The notes below the pieces were generated by a model, which was not told where the DNA came from, searched no databases, and worked only from the letters and a program-made list of their open reading frames with translations. From Neisseriaceae bacterium (lineage in GTDB: Bacteria; Pseudomonadota; Gammaproteobacteria; Burkholderiales; Neisseriaceae), in assembly GCA_017934045.1 (NCBI GenBank), contig JAGBKK010000024.1, forward strand, positions 1-64,000: a stretch of DNA of 64,000 nt. Reading direction: 5' to 3'. Within the stretch, counting starts at the first letter, position 1, and each line of letters opens with the position of its first letter. Of the stretch, positions 42,267 through 51,292 are shown piece by piece. A program made the position numbers and the translations under genes.

Positions 42267-42575
42267 TTATTTTTTCTCTTTGGAAACGCTATCTTTTTTC
42301 TCTTGCTTTTCCTGTTTTTTCGGCGGCGGACGGCGTGCTTTGTATTTATCGTTAAAGTCGCATTGCATAGCGATACCGCCTCTGCTCTCCCCATATCTAT
42401 CATTTTCAAATTTAGCAATCACACAAAATGCTCCGTCAATTTCAACAGTCTGCAAGCCGTCAAAAAACACTTTACCATACGATTGATAATTAACCGTTTG
42501 CAGTGCCTTATAATCCGCATTAGCCACAGCGACAACACTCATCACCGCCGCAAGTAAGCATATTTTGAATTTCAT
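42267..42575 (-). CDS. Periplasmic protein with charged C-terminus
   Basis: 102 residues from the ATG at 42575. Signal peptide to VAVANA, a short mature domain with two cysteines (GAFCVIAKFENDRYG and IAMQCDFNDKY), then a K/E-rich tail. No family recognised. Confidence 0.55.
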   Translation of the reverse strand: MKFKICLLAAVMSVVAVANADYKALQTVNYQSYGKVFFDGLQTVEIDGAFCVIAKFENDRYGESRGGIAMQCDFNDKYKARRPPPKKQEKQEKKDSVSKEKK

Positions 42576-42593
42576 TCCCAATCCCCCAAAAAC

Positions 42594-42620
42594 AAAACCG
42601 CTTAAATTAAGCGGTTTTTT
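42594..42620 (-). terminator. Terminator after the last ICE gene on the right
   Basis: AAAACCGCTTAA/TTAAGCGGTTTT stem with T tract; A tract on the minus-strand side as well. It ends the short transcript of 42627-42842. Confidence 0.75.
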
Positions 42621-42626
42621 TAATGA

Positions 42627-42842
42627 TTACACAATGCTATCAATAAAGCGGTCAAAAAGACTTCGATTATCACGCTGTTGAACTTGGATTTTAGAAATGT
42701 TGTAACTTAAATTAGCCAATTCTGCTGAAACAGCGGCACATACCTGTAACTTCTTATTTTCAAAATCCTTTTCTGCCAATTCAACATTTTTCTTTTCAAT
42801 TTCCAATTTCAATCGTTCAATTTCAAGTTCTTGTTCTGTCAT
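42627..42842 (-). CDS. Small coiled-coil protein at the ICE right end
   Basis: 71 residues from the ATG at 42842 (GGAG 7 nt upstream). The first half is a perfect heptad-type helix (TEQELEIERLKLEIEKKNVE). No family recognised. It is the outermost gene at this end and may be the first transcribed from the junction side. Confidence 0.55.
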   Translation of the reverse strand: MTEQELEIERLKLEIEKKNVELAEKDFENKKLQVCAAVSAELANLSYNISKIQVQQRDNRSLFDRFIDSIV

Positions 42843-43054
42843 TTTTTTACTCCATAAAACAAAAAACAAAAACCCCCTTGCGAGCGATGATTTCATAAAA
42901 AATCAACTCGTCAAATCAAAGAAATTTGTGTTTTTTGCCTGTGTAAAACTGTGCCAAATTTGTGCCGTAATGTGCCGTTTTTTACCGTTTTTTGGCGTTT
43001 CGTGCAAACGGTCTTTTAGTTAAAAATCAAAAGGTTAGATTAGAGAAATGTCTT
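42843..43054. other. ICE right end with direct repeats TGTGCC
   Basis: No gene. Three TGTGCC copies at 42950, 42961 and 42971 (10-11 bp apart) and an ACCGTTTTTTGGCG-rich stretch lie within 110 bp of the att core. Such spaced repeats are typical arm-type binding sites for tyrosine integrases. Two more copies lie on the far side (43169 and 43179). Confidence 0.5.
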
Positions 43055-43099
43055 CTCTTAATCCGTAGGTCGTGAGTTCGAGCCTCACACAACCTACCA
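43055..43099 (+). other. attR: duplicated 3' end of tRNA-Lys(CTT)
   Basis: The sequence reads as anticodon loop CTCTTAA, stem half TCCGT, T arm GTGAG-TTCGAGC-CTCAC, acceptor half ACAACCT, discriminator A and CCA. The 5' half of the tRNA is missing: the bases before the loop cannot pair. This is the usual product of integration into a tRNA 3' end, with the intact gene beyond the left edge. A terminator hairpin (43108-43133) follows, as after a normal tRNA gene. Confidence 0.8.
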
Positions 43100-43464
43100 A
43101 ATTTTTTACAGTGTAATCAATGGATTACACTGTTTTTGTTTTTGTAGGTTTGTTAAATTAAAACTCTTTGTGCCTTGTTGTGCCAAATCAAGTAATAGCA
43201 ACGGTTTTGGCGGTTTTTTATTTTACTTACAAGCAATCATTAAGTAAAGCAGAATGCTTATGCTCATATCTACCAGTTTTGCAGGTCTTTCGTTCAGGCA
43301 GCCTGAAAACGACCATAGCCGTTAATGGCTATGCCATTTACGGATATGTCATTGCAAGCCGTGATGAAATCACGGCTTGGCAATCTCCCACTTTAACCCC
43401 TTTCAGGCAGCCTGAAAATAGTGTATAAACACAAACTTATTTCATTGTACAAGGAAAAACCATT
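43100..43464. other. Junction between attR and the chromosomal metallopeptidase gene
   Basis: No gene. It holds a terminator hairpin ACAGTGTAATC/GATTACACTGT (43108-43133), two TGTGCC copies (43169, 43179), a CCAGTTTTGCAGG copy (43273-43285) related to the 45030 element, two uptake sequences and a TCATTGC-type palindromic repeat (43348-43389). Confidence 0.6.
43313..43389. repeat. Interspersed palindromic repeat, copy a
   Basis: CATAGCCGTTAA..TTACGG..TATGTCATTGC followed by a CCGTGAT-GAA-ATCACGG hairpin and GGCAATCTCCC. The left half matches the copy at 51089 and the right half matches 58270 and 60811. An uptake sequence follows at 43402. Confidence 0.65.
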
Positions 43465-44313
43465 ATGAAATGGGAAGGTCGCAGAAGAAGCACAAATTTT
43501 GAAGATCATCGTGGCGGTATGTCCAAGAAAATGGGCGGCGGCATTATCGGCATTATTTTGCTGTTGGTGGGTGCGTATTTTGGTGTGGATTTATCAGGTG
43601 TTGCCCCCTTGTTAGAAGGTGGCAATACGGTGGTTACCAACCAGCCTGTACAAGAATCCGCCCAAGAAGAACGCTTGCGTGAGTTTTCGCAAACTGTGTT
43701 GGCAGAAACCGAAAATACTTGGGGCAGATTGTTTGCCCAGTCAGGCAAAAATTATATTCAACCTGTGATGGTTGCCTATCGCGACCGTGATAATACAGGC
43801 TGTGGCTTGGGGCAAGCGGCAATGGGACCATTCTACTGCCCTGCCGACCAACGCGTGTATTTAGACTTCTCGTTTTATAACGATATGAAAACACAACTGA
43901 AAGCAGACGGCGAATTTGCTTGGGCGTATGTGATTGCCCACGAAGTTGGCCACCATGTGCAGAATTTGTTGGGGATTAGCCGTCAAACACAAATGGCACA
44001 GCGGCAAACCGACCAAGTGTCGGCAAACAAAATTTCGGTTATGGTGGAATTGCAAGCCGACTGTTTTGCAGGCGTGTGGGCACATGATGTGCAAGGTCAA
44101 GGCTTGTTAGAAGCAGGCGATGTGGAAAAAGCCTTTAACGCCGCCCAAGCGGTGGGTGATGACCGCTTGCAACAACAAGCACAAGGCAGAGTAATACCTG
44201 ACGCTTTCACACACGGCTCATCAGCCCAACGCTTGGCGTGGTTTCAAAAAGGCTTACGCACAGGCGACCCCAGAGCGTGCGATACTTTTGACGGACAAAT
44301 TCGTTACTGGTAA
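43465..44313 (+). CDS. ypfJ: Neutral zinc metallopeptidase (YpfJ family)
   Basis: 282 residues. Basic N-terminus (MKWEGRRRSTNFEDHRGG), one membrane segment (about 24-45, MGGGIIGIILLLVGAYFGV), then the peptidase domain with CGLGQAAMGPFYCPADQRVYLDFSFY and the zinc motif HEVGHHVQ, and further ELQADCFAGVWA with the third-ligand Glu. The family is common in proteobacteria; its substrate is not known. AAGGAAAAACC precedes the ATG. First chromosomal gene after the ICE. Confidence 0.93.
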   Translation: MKWEGRRRSTNFEDHRGGMSKKMGGGIIGIILLLVGAYFGVDLSGVAPLLEGGNTVVTNQPVQESAQEERLREFSQTVLAETENTWGRLFAQSGKNYIQPVMVAYRDRDNTGCGLGQAAMGPFYCPADQRVYLDFSFYNDMKTQLKADGEFAWAYVIAHEVGHHVQNLLGISRQTQMAQRQTDQVSANKISVMVELQADCFAGVWAHDVQGQGLLEAGDVEKAFNAAQAVGDDRLQQQAQGRVIPDAFTHGSSAQRLAWFQKGLRTGDPRACDTFDGQIRYW

Positions 44314-44320
44314 TTGATCA

Positions 44321-44351
44321 AAAAACGGAAGTGAATCACACTTCCGTTTTT
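44321..44351. terminator. Bidirectional terminator
   Basis: AAAAACGGAAGTG/CACTTCCGTTTTT stem with a 5-nt loop, between the convergent metallopeptidase gene and the gene at 44351-44770. Confidence 0.85.
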
Positions 44352-44770
44352 TATTCTGCCACCCAAATCGGACACACACCGTTATCTTCTTGGTGCAGAA
44401 CGATACGGATTTCAGGCTGCCTGAATGGGCGTTTGTGTTGTGTTGCAAAGGTTTTGGCACGCAGTATGGCGGTTTTGATTGTTTTTAAGTTGTGTGGGGC
44501 AATTTCCAAACGGCGAATATTTAACACCAACATTCGTGCGGCGAACCAGTCGGCAGGTTCGGTAAAAATATCGGGCGAATGCATCTCGTCTGTCCAGCGT
44601 TGGGCAGCGATTAGGCACGCTATGGTGCGGATTTCAGGAAAATTCGCTTCGCTTAACACATTACTTGCGTCAAGTTTAACAGGGATTGGGCTGTGTGCAT
44701 TGCCGTTTAATAACAATAACTTGCGTTGCAATACGGCTTGTGGTATGGGTTTTAATAGTGTGTTGTTCAT
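44351..44770 (-). CDS. Hypothetical protein
   Basis: 139 residues, soluble. MNNTLLKPIPQAVLQRKLLL, SPDIFTEPADWFAARMLVLN and a C-terminal HQEDNGVCPIWVAE. Uptake-sequence-derived residues occur in the middle (FRQPE). AAGGAAGAAC precedes the ATG. No family recognised; similar short proteins are expected in other Neisseriaceae. Confidence 0.65.
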   Translation of the reverse strand: MNNTLLKPIPQAVLQRKLLLLNGNAHSPIPVKLDASNVLSEANFPEIRTIACLIAAQRWTDEMHSPDIFTEPADWFAARMLVLNIRRLEIAPHNLKTIKTAILRAKTFATQHKRPFRQPEIRIVLHQEDNGVCPIWVAE

Positions 44771-44810
44771 TTTTGTTCTTCCTTAAAATTTAATCCATTC
44801 AAACCAATAA

Positions 44811-44837
44811 AAAAACCGCCCATTGGGGGCGGTTTTT
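44811..44837. terminator. Terminator hairpin
   Basis: AAAAACCGCC/GGCGGTTTTT stem around CATTGGG, with T tract. It lies upstream of the minus-strand gene 44351-44770 and may end a transcript coming from the right. Confidence 0.6.
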
Positions 44838-45190
44838 CGTTTTATCTGTTCTTAAAAGTCAATATCGACCATTGCTTTTGGAAACGACAAAACGCACCGC
44901 CCGTGGGCTGTGCCAGTAATAGTAAAAAAAGGAAAATGCGTTTTGTGTTTTCATAGTTTGCCCACGATAATGGATTTTTGCATAACTGTCAATGCCTATC
45001 TTTGCAAACAGTGTGCCATAAATCTTTCAGAAACCCCTGCAAAACTGGCATCTGTGGCACATTTCTTCGTTATGCGTTGCTCGAAAACATAGCCTAACTA
45101 ATTGTTATGTCTTCATTTTCTGTGCTACTATAACTTTGAAATCTACCACATCTACCAGTTTTGCAGGGGTTTCTTTCAGGCAGCCTGAAA
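44838..45190. repeat. Gene-free region with a 144-bp inverted-repeat element
   Basis: GAAACCCCTGCAAAACTGG at 45030-45048 has a perfect 19-bp inverted copy at 45155-45173. The interior is AT-rich and non-coding. An uptake sequence follows at once. A second inverted repeat ACAAAACGCA/TGCGTTTTGT lies at 44887-44896 and 44937-44946. The element resembles a miniature inverted-repeat transposable element but is not the Correia type. A 60-codon frame at 44910 crosses these repeats and is not called. Confidence 0.6.
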
Positions 45191-45811
45191 CTAATCGCCC
45201 CAACGATAAGCATTATCTGCCTTAATATTTAAATGTTGCAAAATGCGATTGACTACAAAATTCACCATATTATCAATGGTTTGCGGGTGATGATAAAACG
45301 CAGGAGACGGCGGCAATATAGTTGCCCCGCTTTCTGCCAAACGAGTTAAATTGCGTAGATGAATTAAGGAAAACGGCGTTTCGCGTGGCACGATAATCAG
45401 CGGTTTTTTTTCTTTTAAGCACACATCGGCGGCGCGTTCAATCAAATTATCCGACAAACCATTGGCAATGGCAGCCACACAGCCCATAGACGCAGGACAC
45501 ACCACCATAGCGTCAGGAAAAGCCGAACCGCTGGCAATACGCGAAAACCAGTCGTTTTTATCCACCACCATCAGTTGCTCACAGGCTGCCTGAAACTCAT
45601 CGCATAAGGCTTGGTTGGTTAAGGAAATATCATCATCTAACTGCCAATCGCATTCTTGCCGTGCCACAATTTGTGCGGCAGATGAATACAATAAATAAAC
45701 CTTAACTTGCTCTTTGATTAAGCACTGTAACAAACGGCGAGCGTAAGGGATTCCAGATGCCCCCGTGATTGCCAAAATAATTGATTTTTCTTGATTATAT
45801 TGAGAAAACAT
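45191..45811 (-). CDS. ubiX: UbiX flavin prenyltransferase
   Basis: 206 residues. IILAITGASGIPYARRLLQ is the FMN-binding start; VVCPASMGCVAAIANGLSDNLIERAADVCLKE and PLIIVPRETPFSLIHLRNLTRL are family signatures. UbiX makes the prenylated flavin needed by UbiD in ubiquinone synthesis. The C-terminus is slightly extended. The gene stands alone on the minus strand, divergent from the lipoprotein gene. Confidence 0.96.
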   Translation of the reverse strand: MFSQYNQEKSIILAITGASGIPYARRLLQCLIKEQVKVYLLYSSAAQIVARQECDWQLDDDISLTNQALCDEFQAACEQLMVVDKNDWFSRIASGSAFPDAMVVCPASMGCVAAIANGLSDNLIERAADVCLKEKKPLIIVPRETPFSLIHLRNLTRLAESGATILPPSPAFYHHPQTIDNMVNFVVNRILQHLNIKADNAYRWGD

Positions 45812-45898
45812 ATTATCATTGCTCGTTTTTTTAAGGGAAGTTTAAAACGCTGTGCGTATTCTACACGATTGTTCGTCTGCGTTTGGAGTATTCAAATA

Positions 45899-46366
45899 AT
45901 GTTCAAAAATATCAATAACTTAACTTTGGTTGTTATGGCAACACTCACTTTAACCGCCTGTGCCGATATAATGTATTCTTTGGGTTTAGATGGCAAAAAA
46001 ACTACCCCCAAACCACAAGCAAGCAACAGTGCAACACAACCTGTACAGCCTGCACAACCGAAATCCTTTTTACCGCAACGCGATGAGCAACCGATTAACA
46101 CTGTGCGTTCGCAACGCAATGTTTTTGATGCCGCACAGTGCTTGGTGCAACACATTCAAAGCGATTTTAACCTGCCTGAAAACTTTTACCAAGCCATAGG
46201 CTACGATGACGGTGCGGCAACCGTGGCGTTGGTCAATCCCAACACAGGCAAAAATGGCTTATATATTGACATTGTGCCGAATAACAACGGTTCGCAATTA
46301 CTGTTGTATCAAAACCGTGCCACCATTTCAACATTATGGCGGAAATTGCCTGAAAAATGTCGTTAA
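45899..46366 (+). CDS. Small lipoprotein of unknown function
   Basis: 155 residues from the ATG at 45899 (GGAG 10 nt upstream; a longer frame is rejected). Signal peptide with lipobox LTAC, a Q/P-rich linker, then a small domain with two cysteines (AAQCLVQHIQSDF and LPEKCR). No family recognised. Confidence 0.75.
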   Translation: MFKNINNLTLVVMATLTLTACADIMYSLGLDGKKTTPKPQASNSATQPVQPAQPKSFLPQRDEQPINTVRSQRNVFDAAQCLVQHIQSDFNLPENFYQAIGYDDGAATVALVNPNTGKNGLYIDIVPNNNGSQLLLYQNRATISTLWRKLPEKCR

Positions 46367-46439
46367 ATGCTTGTAAAAATATGTCATTTTGTGGGAAAAT
46401 TGCACCTTATTTTTTTATTTCTTATTCAAGGAAATTGTA

Positions 46440-46865
46440 ATGGCAAAAGAAACTTCAATGGGCTTGGCGTTAAAAGCCGCCGTTGGCACATTGAGCCGTA
46501 AAAAGCAAACCGAACTGATTGCTGAATATATTTACAAAAAATACGAAGTATTTGCTCGTTTCAAACCGTTAGCCGTGGGCATAGATCAAGATTTAATCAA
46601 AGCCATGCCCCAATACGACGCAACGCTGATTTTGCGTGTTTTGTCTAACCACTGTCGCCGTCCGCGTTATATCAAAGCATTGGCAAAAGGCGGCAAACGC
46701 TTTGATTTACACAACCGTTTCAAAGGCGAAGTAACGGCGGAAGAACAAGCCATTGCTAATCAACATTCTTGTCTGAAACCACAAACAACTGAATCACACA
46801 ACGATACAGCCACGCAAACAGCAACGACACAAGGGGACGACACTCTTGACAATTCACCTGAATAA
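46440..46865 (+). CDS. proQ: ProQ/FinO-family RNA chaperone
   Basis: 141 residues from the ATG at 46440. The FinO domain is present: SRKKQTELIAEYIYKKYEVF, RFKPLAVGIDQDLIKAMP, LILRVLSNHCRRPRYIKALAKGGKRFDL. The disordered T/Q-rich tail is acidic. This is the minimal ProQ type known from Neisseria, which binds many structured small RNAs and 3' ends. A T-rich leader precedes it. Confidence 0.95.
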   Translation: MAKETSMGLALKAAVGTLSRKKQTELIAEYIYKKYEVFARFKPLAVGIDQDLIKAMPQYDATLILRVLSNHCRRPRYIKALAKGGKRFDLHNRFKGEVTAEEQAIANQHSCLKPQTTESHNDTATQTATTQGDDTLDNSPE

Positions 46866-46908
46866 ACATACAATTTAAGTCTCCTTTTTAAAACAGTTAA
46901 AAGTTGGT

Positions 46909-46934
46909 AGCCGTCAGTCAAGACGGCTTTTTTT
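46909..46934 (+). terminator. Terminator after proQ
   Basis: AGCCGTC/GACGGCT stem with a 6-nt loop and T8. It lies between proQ and tatD. Confidence 0.85.
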
Positions 46935-46946
46935 TAAGTTTTTTCT

Positions 46947-47696
46947 ATGATAGACACTCATTGCCATTTAACTGAATTTGATGTATTCAGGCTGCCTGAA
47001 ATCATACAAAATGCCCAACAGAACGGCATACAACACTTGATTAGTGTTTCGGCAGCGTTTGATGATTGGGCAAAAAATCAAATCATTTCACGACAATATC
47101 CACAAGTGTCGCCTGCTTTTGGTATTCACCCCAAGTTTCGCCAAAATCTGCCTGATGATTGGCAAGAAATACTTGGCACCTGTCTGAAAAGTTTTCCACA
47201 AGCAATTGTCGGCGAAATAGGTTTGGATTTTTATCATTCACCGAATGAACAACAAAAACAGCAACAAATGGATTTATTGAGACAACAACTACACATTGCA
47301 CAAGAATATCACCGCCCTATTTCCTTGCATTGTGTGAAAGCACACAGTGAATGTATTGCTTTGATAAAAAAGCATAAATTTAACTGCGGCGGTTTTATTC
47401 ACGGTTTTTCAGGCAGCCTGAATATCGCATTGGAATGGATTAAATTGGGCTTTGTAATAGGTATTGGCACTGTTTTATTAAAAACCAACAGCACATTACG
47501 CAAAATATTCGCACAACTGCCCGCAAACGCTTGGGTATTGGAAAGCGATGCCCCATTTATGCTGCCTGAAAACACACCTGCGGTTATCCAACAAATTGCC
47601 CATACTGCCGCACAATTAAGCCAACAATCACTTGTTTCTATTCAACAACAAAGTACGCAAAATACCGTTCAGTTTCTAAAAAGGTGCGAATGGTAA
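46947..47696 (+). CDS. tatD: TatD-family metal-dependent deoxyribonuclease
   Basis: 249 residues. MIDTHCHL (metal-binding HxH), GIHPKF, VGEIGLDFYHS, ISLHCVKAH and LESDAPFMLPE are the TatD signatures, a TIM-barrel nuclease. FIHGFSGSL is written over an uptake sequence. It follows the proQ terminator and precedes the LPS cluster. Confidence 0.9.
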   Translation: MIDTHCHLTEFDVFRLPEIIQNAQQNGIQHLISVSAAFDDWAKNQIISRQYPQVSPAFGIHPKFRQNLPDDWQEILGTCLKSFPQAIVGEIGLDFYHSPNEQQKQQQMDLLRQQLHIAQEYHRPISLHCVKAHSECIALIKKHKFNCGGFIHGFSGSLNIALEWIKLGFVIGIGTVLLKTNSTLRKIFAQLPANAWVLESDAPFMLPENTPAVIQQIAHTAAQLSQQSLVSIQQQSTQNTVQFLKRCEW

Positions 47697-47774
47697 AAAA
47701 TGTTTGCATAGCGGCTTAATAAGCGTTAAATTCAAACCTTTTTCAGGCTGCCTGAAACCATTAAAGGAAATGCA

Positions 47775-48749
47775 ATGAATGCAAATGAATATGCTCAAAT
47801 AGCAGCTAAAGTGTTATCGGTCGAAAGTGCGGTTTTATTGTCGTTGGCAGAAAATTTGGACAAAACCGCTTTTGCCTGTGCGATTGATGCCATTCTGTCC
47901 TGCACAGGGCGTGTGGTGGTTACGGGTATGGGTAAATCTGGGCATATTGCACGCAAGATTTCAGCCACATTAGCATCCACAGGCACTGCGTCTTTTTACA
48001 TACACCCAGCAGAAGCCGCCCATGGCGATTTAGGTATGGTATTGCCAGAAGACATTGTCTTGGCATTATCACATTCAGGTGAAAGCAATGAATTAACTAT
48101 GATTTTGCCTGCACTCAAACATAAAGGCGTAAAAATTATTGCCCTGACAGGCAACCTGAAATCCACCTTGGCAGACAAAGCCGATGTGGTTTTGCATACC
48201 CAAGTGGATCGTGAAGCCTGTCCGTTAAATTTAGCTCCCACCGCCAGCACCACTGCTGCGTTAGCTATGGGCGACGCAATGGCCATGACATTAGCCAAAG
48301 CCAAAAACTTCACCCGTAATGAATTTGCCGTATCGCACCCTGCTGGACGATTAGGCAAACGCTTACTGATGAAAGTATCTGATGTTATGCGAACAGGTGA
48401 TGATCTACCCGTTTTATCGCCCACTACACCCATTCGCGAAGCCATTTTATGTATGAGTAACAAAACTATGGGTATGGTGTTGATTGCCGATGAAACACAA
48501 CACTTATTGGGCATTTTTACGGACGGCGATTTACGGCGTGTGTTTGAAAAATATGACAATATTGCCCATTTATCATTATCGGAAGTGATGAGTACACACC
48601 CCAAAACCACCACGGCAAACACTTCTGCCGAAGAAGCACTCAATACAATGTTACAATACAACATCACGGTATTGGCTGTGATTGATACGCTTTCAGGTTG
48701 CCTGAAAGGTGCCGTTAGCCTGTACGATATTCAACGCGAAGGACTATAA
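47775..48749 (+). CDS. kdsD: KdsD, D-arabinose 5-phosphate isomerase
   Basis: 324 residues. SIS domain (VVVTGMGKSGHIARKISATLASTGT, HPAEAAHGDLGM, SHSGESNEL) and two CBS domains (VMRTGDDLP and VMSTHPKT). First enzyme for KDO synthesis, converting ribulose 5-phosphate to arabinose 5-phosphate. AAAGGAAATGC precedes the ATG. First gene of kdsD-kdsC-lptC-lptA-lptB. Confidence 0.96.
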   Translation: MNANEYAQIAAKVLSVESAVLLSLAENLDKTAFACAIDAILSCTGRVVVTGMGKSGHIARKISATLASTGTASFYIHPAEAAHGDLGMVLPEDIVLALSHSGESNELTMILPALKHKGVKIIALTGNLKSTLADKADVVLHTQVDREACPLNLAPTASTTAALAMGDAMAMTLAKAKNFTRNEFAVSHPAGRLGKRLLMKVSDVMRTGDDLPVLSPTTPIREAILCMSNKTMGMVLIADETQHLLGIFTDGDLRRVFEKYDNIAHLSLSEVMSTHPKTTTANTSAEEALNTMLQYNITVLAVIDTLSGCLKGAVSLYDIQREGL

Positions 48750-48750
48750 A

Positions 48751-49275
48751 ATGACCACCACCTTTATCACCGAACATCGTTTAAAAAACATCAAAATGCT
48801 GATTTTGGATATTGACGGTGTTTTGACAGACGGTCGCATTTATCTTCTACCTGACGGTAATGAAGTAAAAGTGTTCAACACTTTGGACGGACACGGCATT
48901 AAAATGCTGCAACGCGCAGGCGTAGAAGTAGCAGTGATTTCAGGGCGTTCATCGCCTGCGGCAGAACATCGTATGCAGCAGTTGGGGGTGCAACATTATT
49001 ATTCAGGGGTTACCAATAAAATCGCTGCATTCAAAGAATTACTGAAAAAAACCCACATTACCGCCGAAGAATGTGCCTATGTGGGTGATGATTTACCTGA
49101 TTTGCCGATTATGAACGAAGTGGGGTTTTGTGCCGCACCACCGAATGCGTGCGAAGCCGTGTTGCATTCGGCACATTTTATTACGCGTAAAGGCGGTGGC
49201 GAAGGTGCCGTGCGTGAAATTTGCGATTTTATCATCGCTGCCCAAAACATGGATACCGAACCTTTTTTAGCTTAA
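48751..49275 (+). CDS. kdsC: KdsC, KDO-8-phosphate phosphatase
   Basis: 174 residues from the ATG at 48751, one base after the kdsD stop. HAD motifs: LILDIDGVLTDG with the nucleophile Asp, VISGRSSPAAEHR and YVGDDLPDLPIM. Catalyses the last step of KDO formation. Confidence 0.96.
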   Translation: MTTTFITEHRLKNIKMLILDIDGVLTDGRIYLLPDGNEVKVFNTLDGHGIKMLQRAGVEVAVISGRSSPAAEHRMQQLGVQHYYSGVTNKIAAFKELLKKTHITAEECAYVGDDLPDLPIMNEVGFCAAPPNACEAVLHSAHFITRKGGGEGAVREICDFIIAAQNMDTEPFLA

Positions 49276-49291
49276 ATACTTTGACACAACC

Positions 49292-49837
49292 ATGAAACGC
49301 ACTTCGTCCGCCCTACTCTTTCCCTTAACCCTATCATTGCTGTTAGGGGGAACAGGGTTTTGGTTAAATCGTGCCACCGATTTAGAAATCAGCGAAGTGA
49401 AATTAGACCCCACCCAACCACAATATGAAATGAATGGCATTAGTGCTGCTCGTTATGATTCGCAAGGTTTATTGCAAGATAATTTAACCGCACAGAACGC
49501 AAAAATGTATCCAGACAGCGATCACATTTTCTTTGAAAAACCGCAAGCTACCGTGCGAGAAAACGGCAAACCGTTATACAATCTTGTTTCTGAAAAAGGC
49601 ATTTACGACAGCAAAAGCAAACAAGCAGATTTTTCAGGCAGCGTGGTAATTACGCATTATGACGATAACGGCGGTATTGCTGGACAAATGAATACCCCTG
49701 CTTTGCATATTGATGAATTAGGTGCAAATACACAACTGCCTACGCTGTCGCAAATTCAACAACAAGTACAACAAAACGACAACAACACACAACGCATTAA
49801 AACGGTGATATACAATGTGGAACAAATTAAAAAATAG
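49292..49837 (+). CDS. lptC: LptC, LPS export protein
   Basis: 181 residues. One N-terminal membrane anchor (LFPLTLSLLLGGTGFWL) and the beta-jellyroll domain of about 140 residues (EMNGISAARYDSQGLLQ, LYNLVSEKGIYDSKSK). It passes LPS from the LptBFG transporter to LptA. The end overlaps lptA by 23 bp. Confidence 0.93.
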   Translation: MKRTSSALLFPLTLSLLLGGTGFWLNRATDLEISEVKLDPTQPQYEMNGISAARYDSQGLLQDNLTAQNAKMYPDSDHIFFEKPQATVRENGKPLYNLVSEKGIYDSKSKQADFSGSVVITHYDDNGGIAGQMNTPALHIDELGANTQLPTLSQIQQQVQQNDNNTQRIKTVIYNVEQIKK

Positions 49838-50344
49838 TTTATTTTTAATGACTTGCTTGTTTTCAGGCAGCCTGATGGCAATGGAAGCCGACCGTAAACA
49901 ACCAGTGGAAATTGAAGCTGATTCCGCCTCATTTGTGCAAGAAAACAAACGCACGGAATTTTCAGGGAATGTGATTGTTACACAAGGCAGCCTGAAAATC
50001 ACTGCCGCCAATGTCATCGCAGAACGAGATGACAACGGTGGTCAGCATATTAGTGCAAACGGTTCGCCTGTGCGTTTTCAGCAACATTTGGACGAAAAAA
50101 ATGCCAACGGTACCCATCAACTAATTAAAGGACACGCCAATCACATCACTTTCGACCACCCCAAAAACTTGGTTACGCTGTCAGGCAATGCGATGATCGA
50201 CCGTGAAGGCGACACCGTTTCAGGCAACGAAATTTCGTATAACACGCAAACTTCGGTTTATACCGTCAAAGGCGGCAAAAACGCAGGCAAAAAAGGACGC
50301 GTTAGCGTGGTGTTACAACCTTCAACCGTAGGCGGAAAAAAATA

Positions 50345-50345
<1 letters not shown>
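49815..50345 (+). CDS. lptA: LptA, periplasmic LPS-binding bridge protein
   Basis: 176 residues, signal peptide to LMAMEA, OstA/LptA repeats ([55 protein letters not shown]). Its stop overlaps the lptB start. An uptake sequence lies in the signal-peptide coding part (FSGSLM). Confidence 0.95.
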
Positions 50346-51082
<737 letters not shown>

Positions 51083-51088
51083 AATGAC

Positions 51089-51163
51089 ATAGCCGTTAAG
51101 CAATTGATTGCTTACGGCTATGTCATTGCGAGTATTGATGATAGCCAAGGCGTGGCAATCCCC
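51089..51163. repeat. Interspersed palindromic repeat, copy b
   Basis: CATAGCCGTTAA, a CAATTGATTG loop and TTACGGCTATGTCATTGCGAG, then GCGTGGCAATCCCC. It matches copy a at 43313 in its left part. An uptake sequence follows at 51195. Confidence 0.65.
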
Positions 51164-51292
51164 TTACCATTGAAGTAGGTTATAATGAAGATTTTTCAGG
51201 CAGCCTGAAAATACAAGATAAATCAAACATTGCATGGAAAAAATCTATATTTTTTTAAATAACCATATAAAAAATAACAGGATTTTTATCTT

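Noticed and set aside
13-43099. CRISPR array, insertion sequence or transposase
   Set aside because: No regularly spaced repeats and no transposase-like protein were seen in any frame.
44910-45092. 60-codon plus-strand frame
   Set aside because: It crosses the long inverted repeats of the MITE-like region, has no good ribosome-binding site and no conserved pattern.
45030-45173. Correia repeat-enclosed element
   Set aside because: The ends do not match the Correia terminal sequence; size and inverted ends only are similar.
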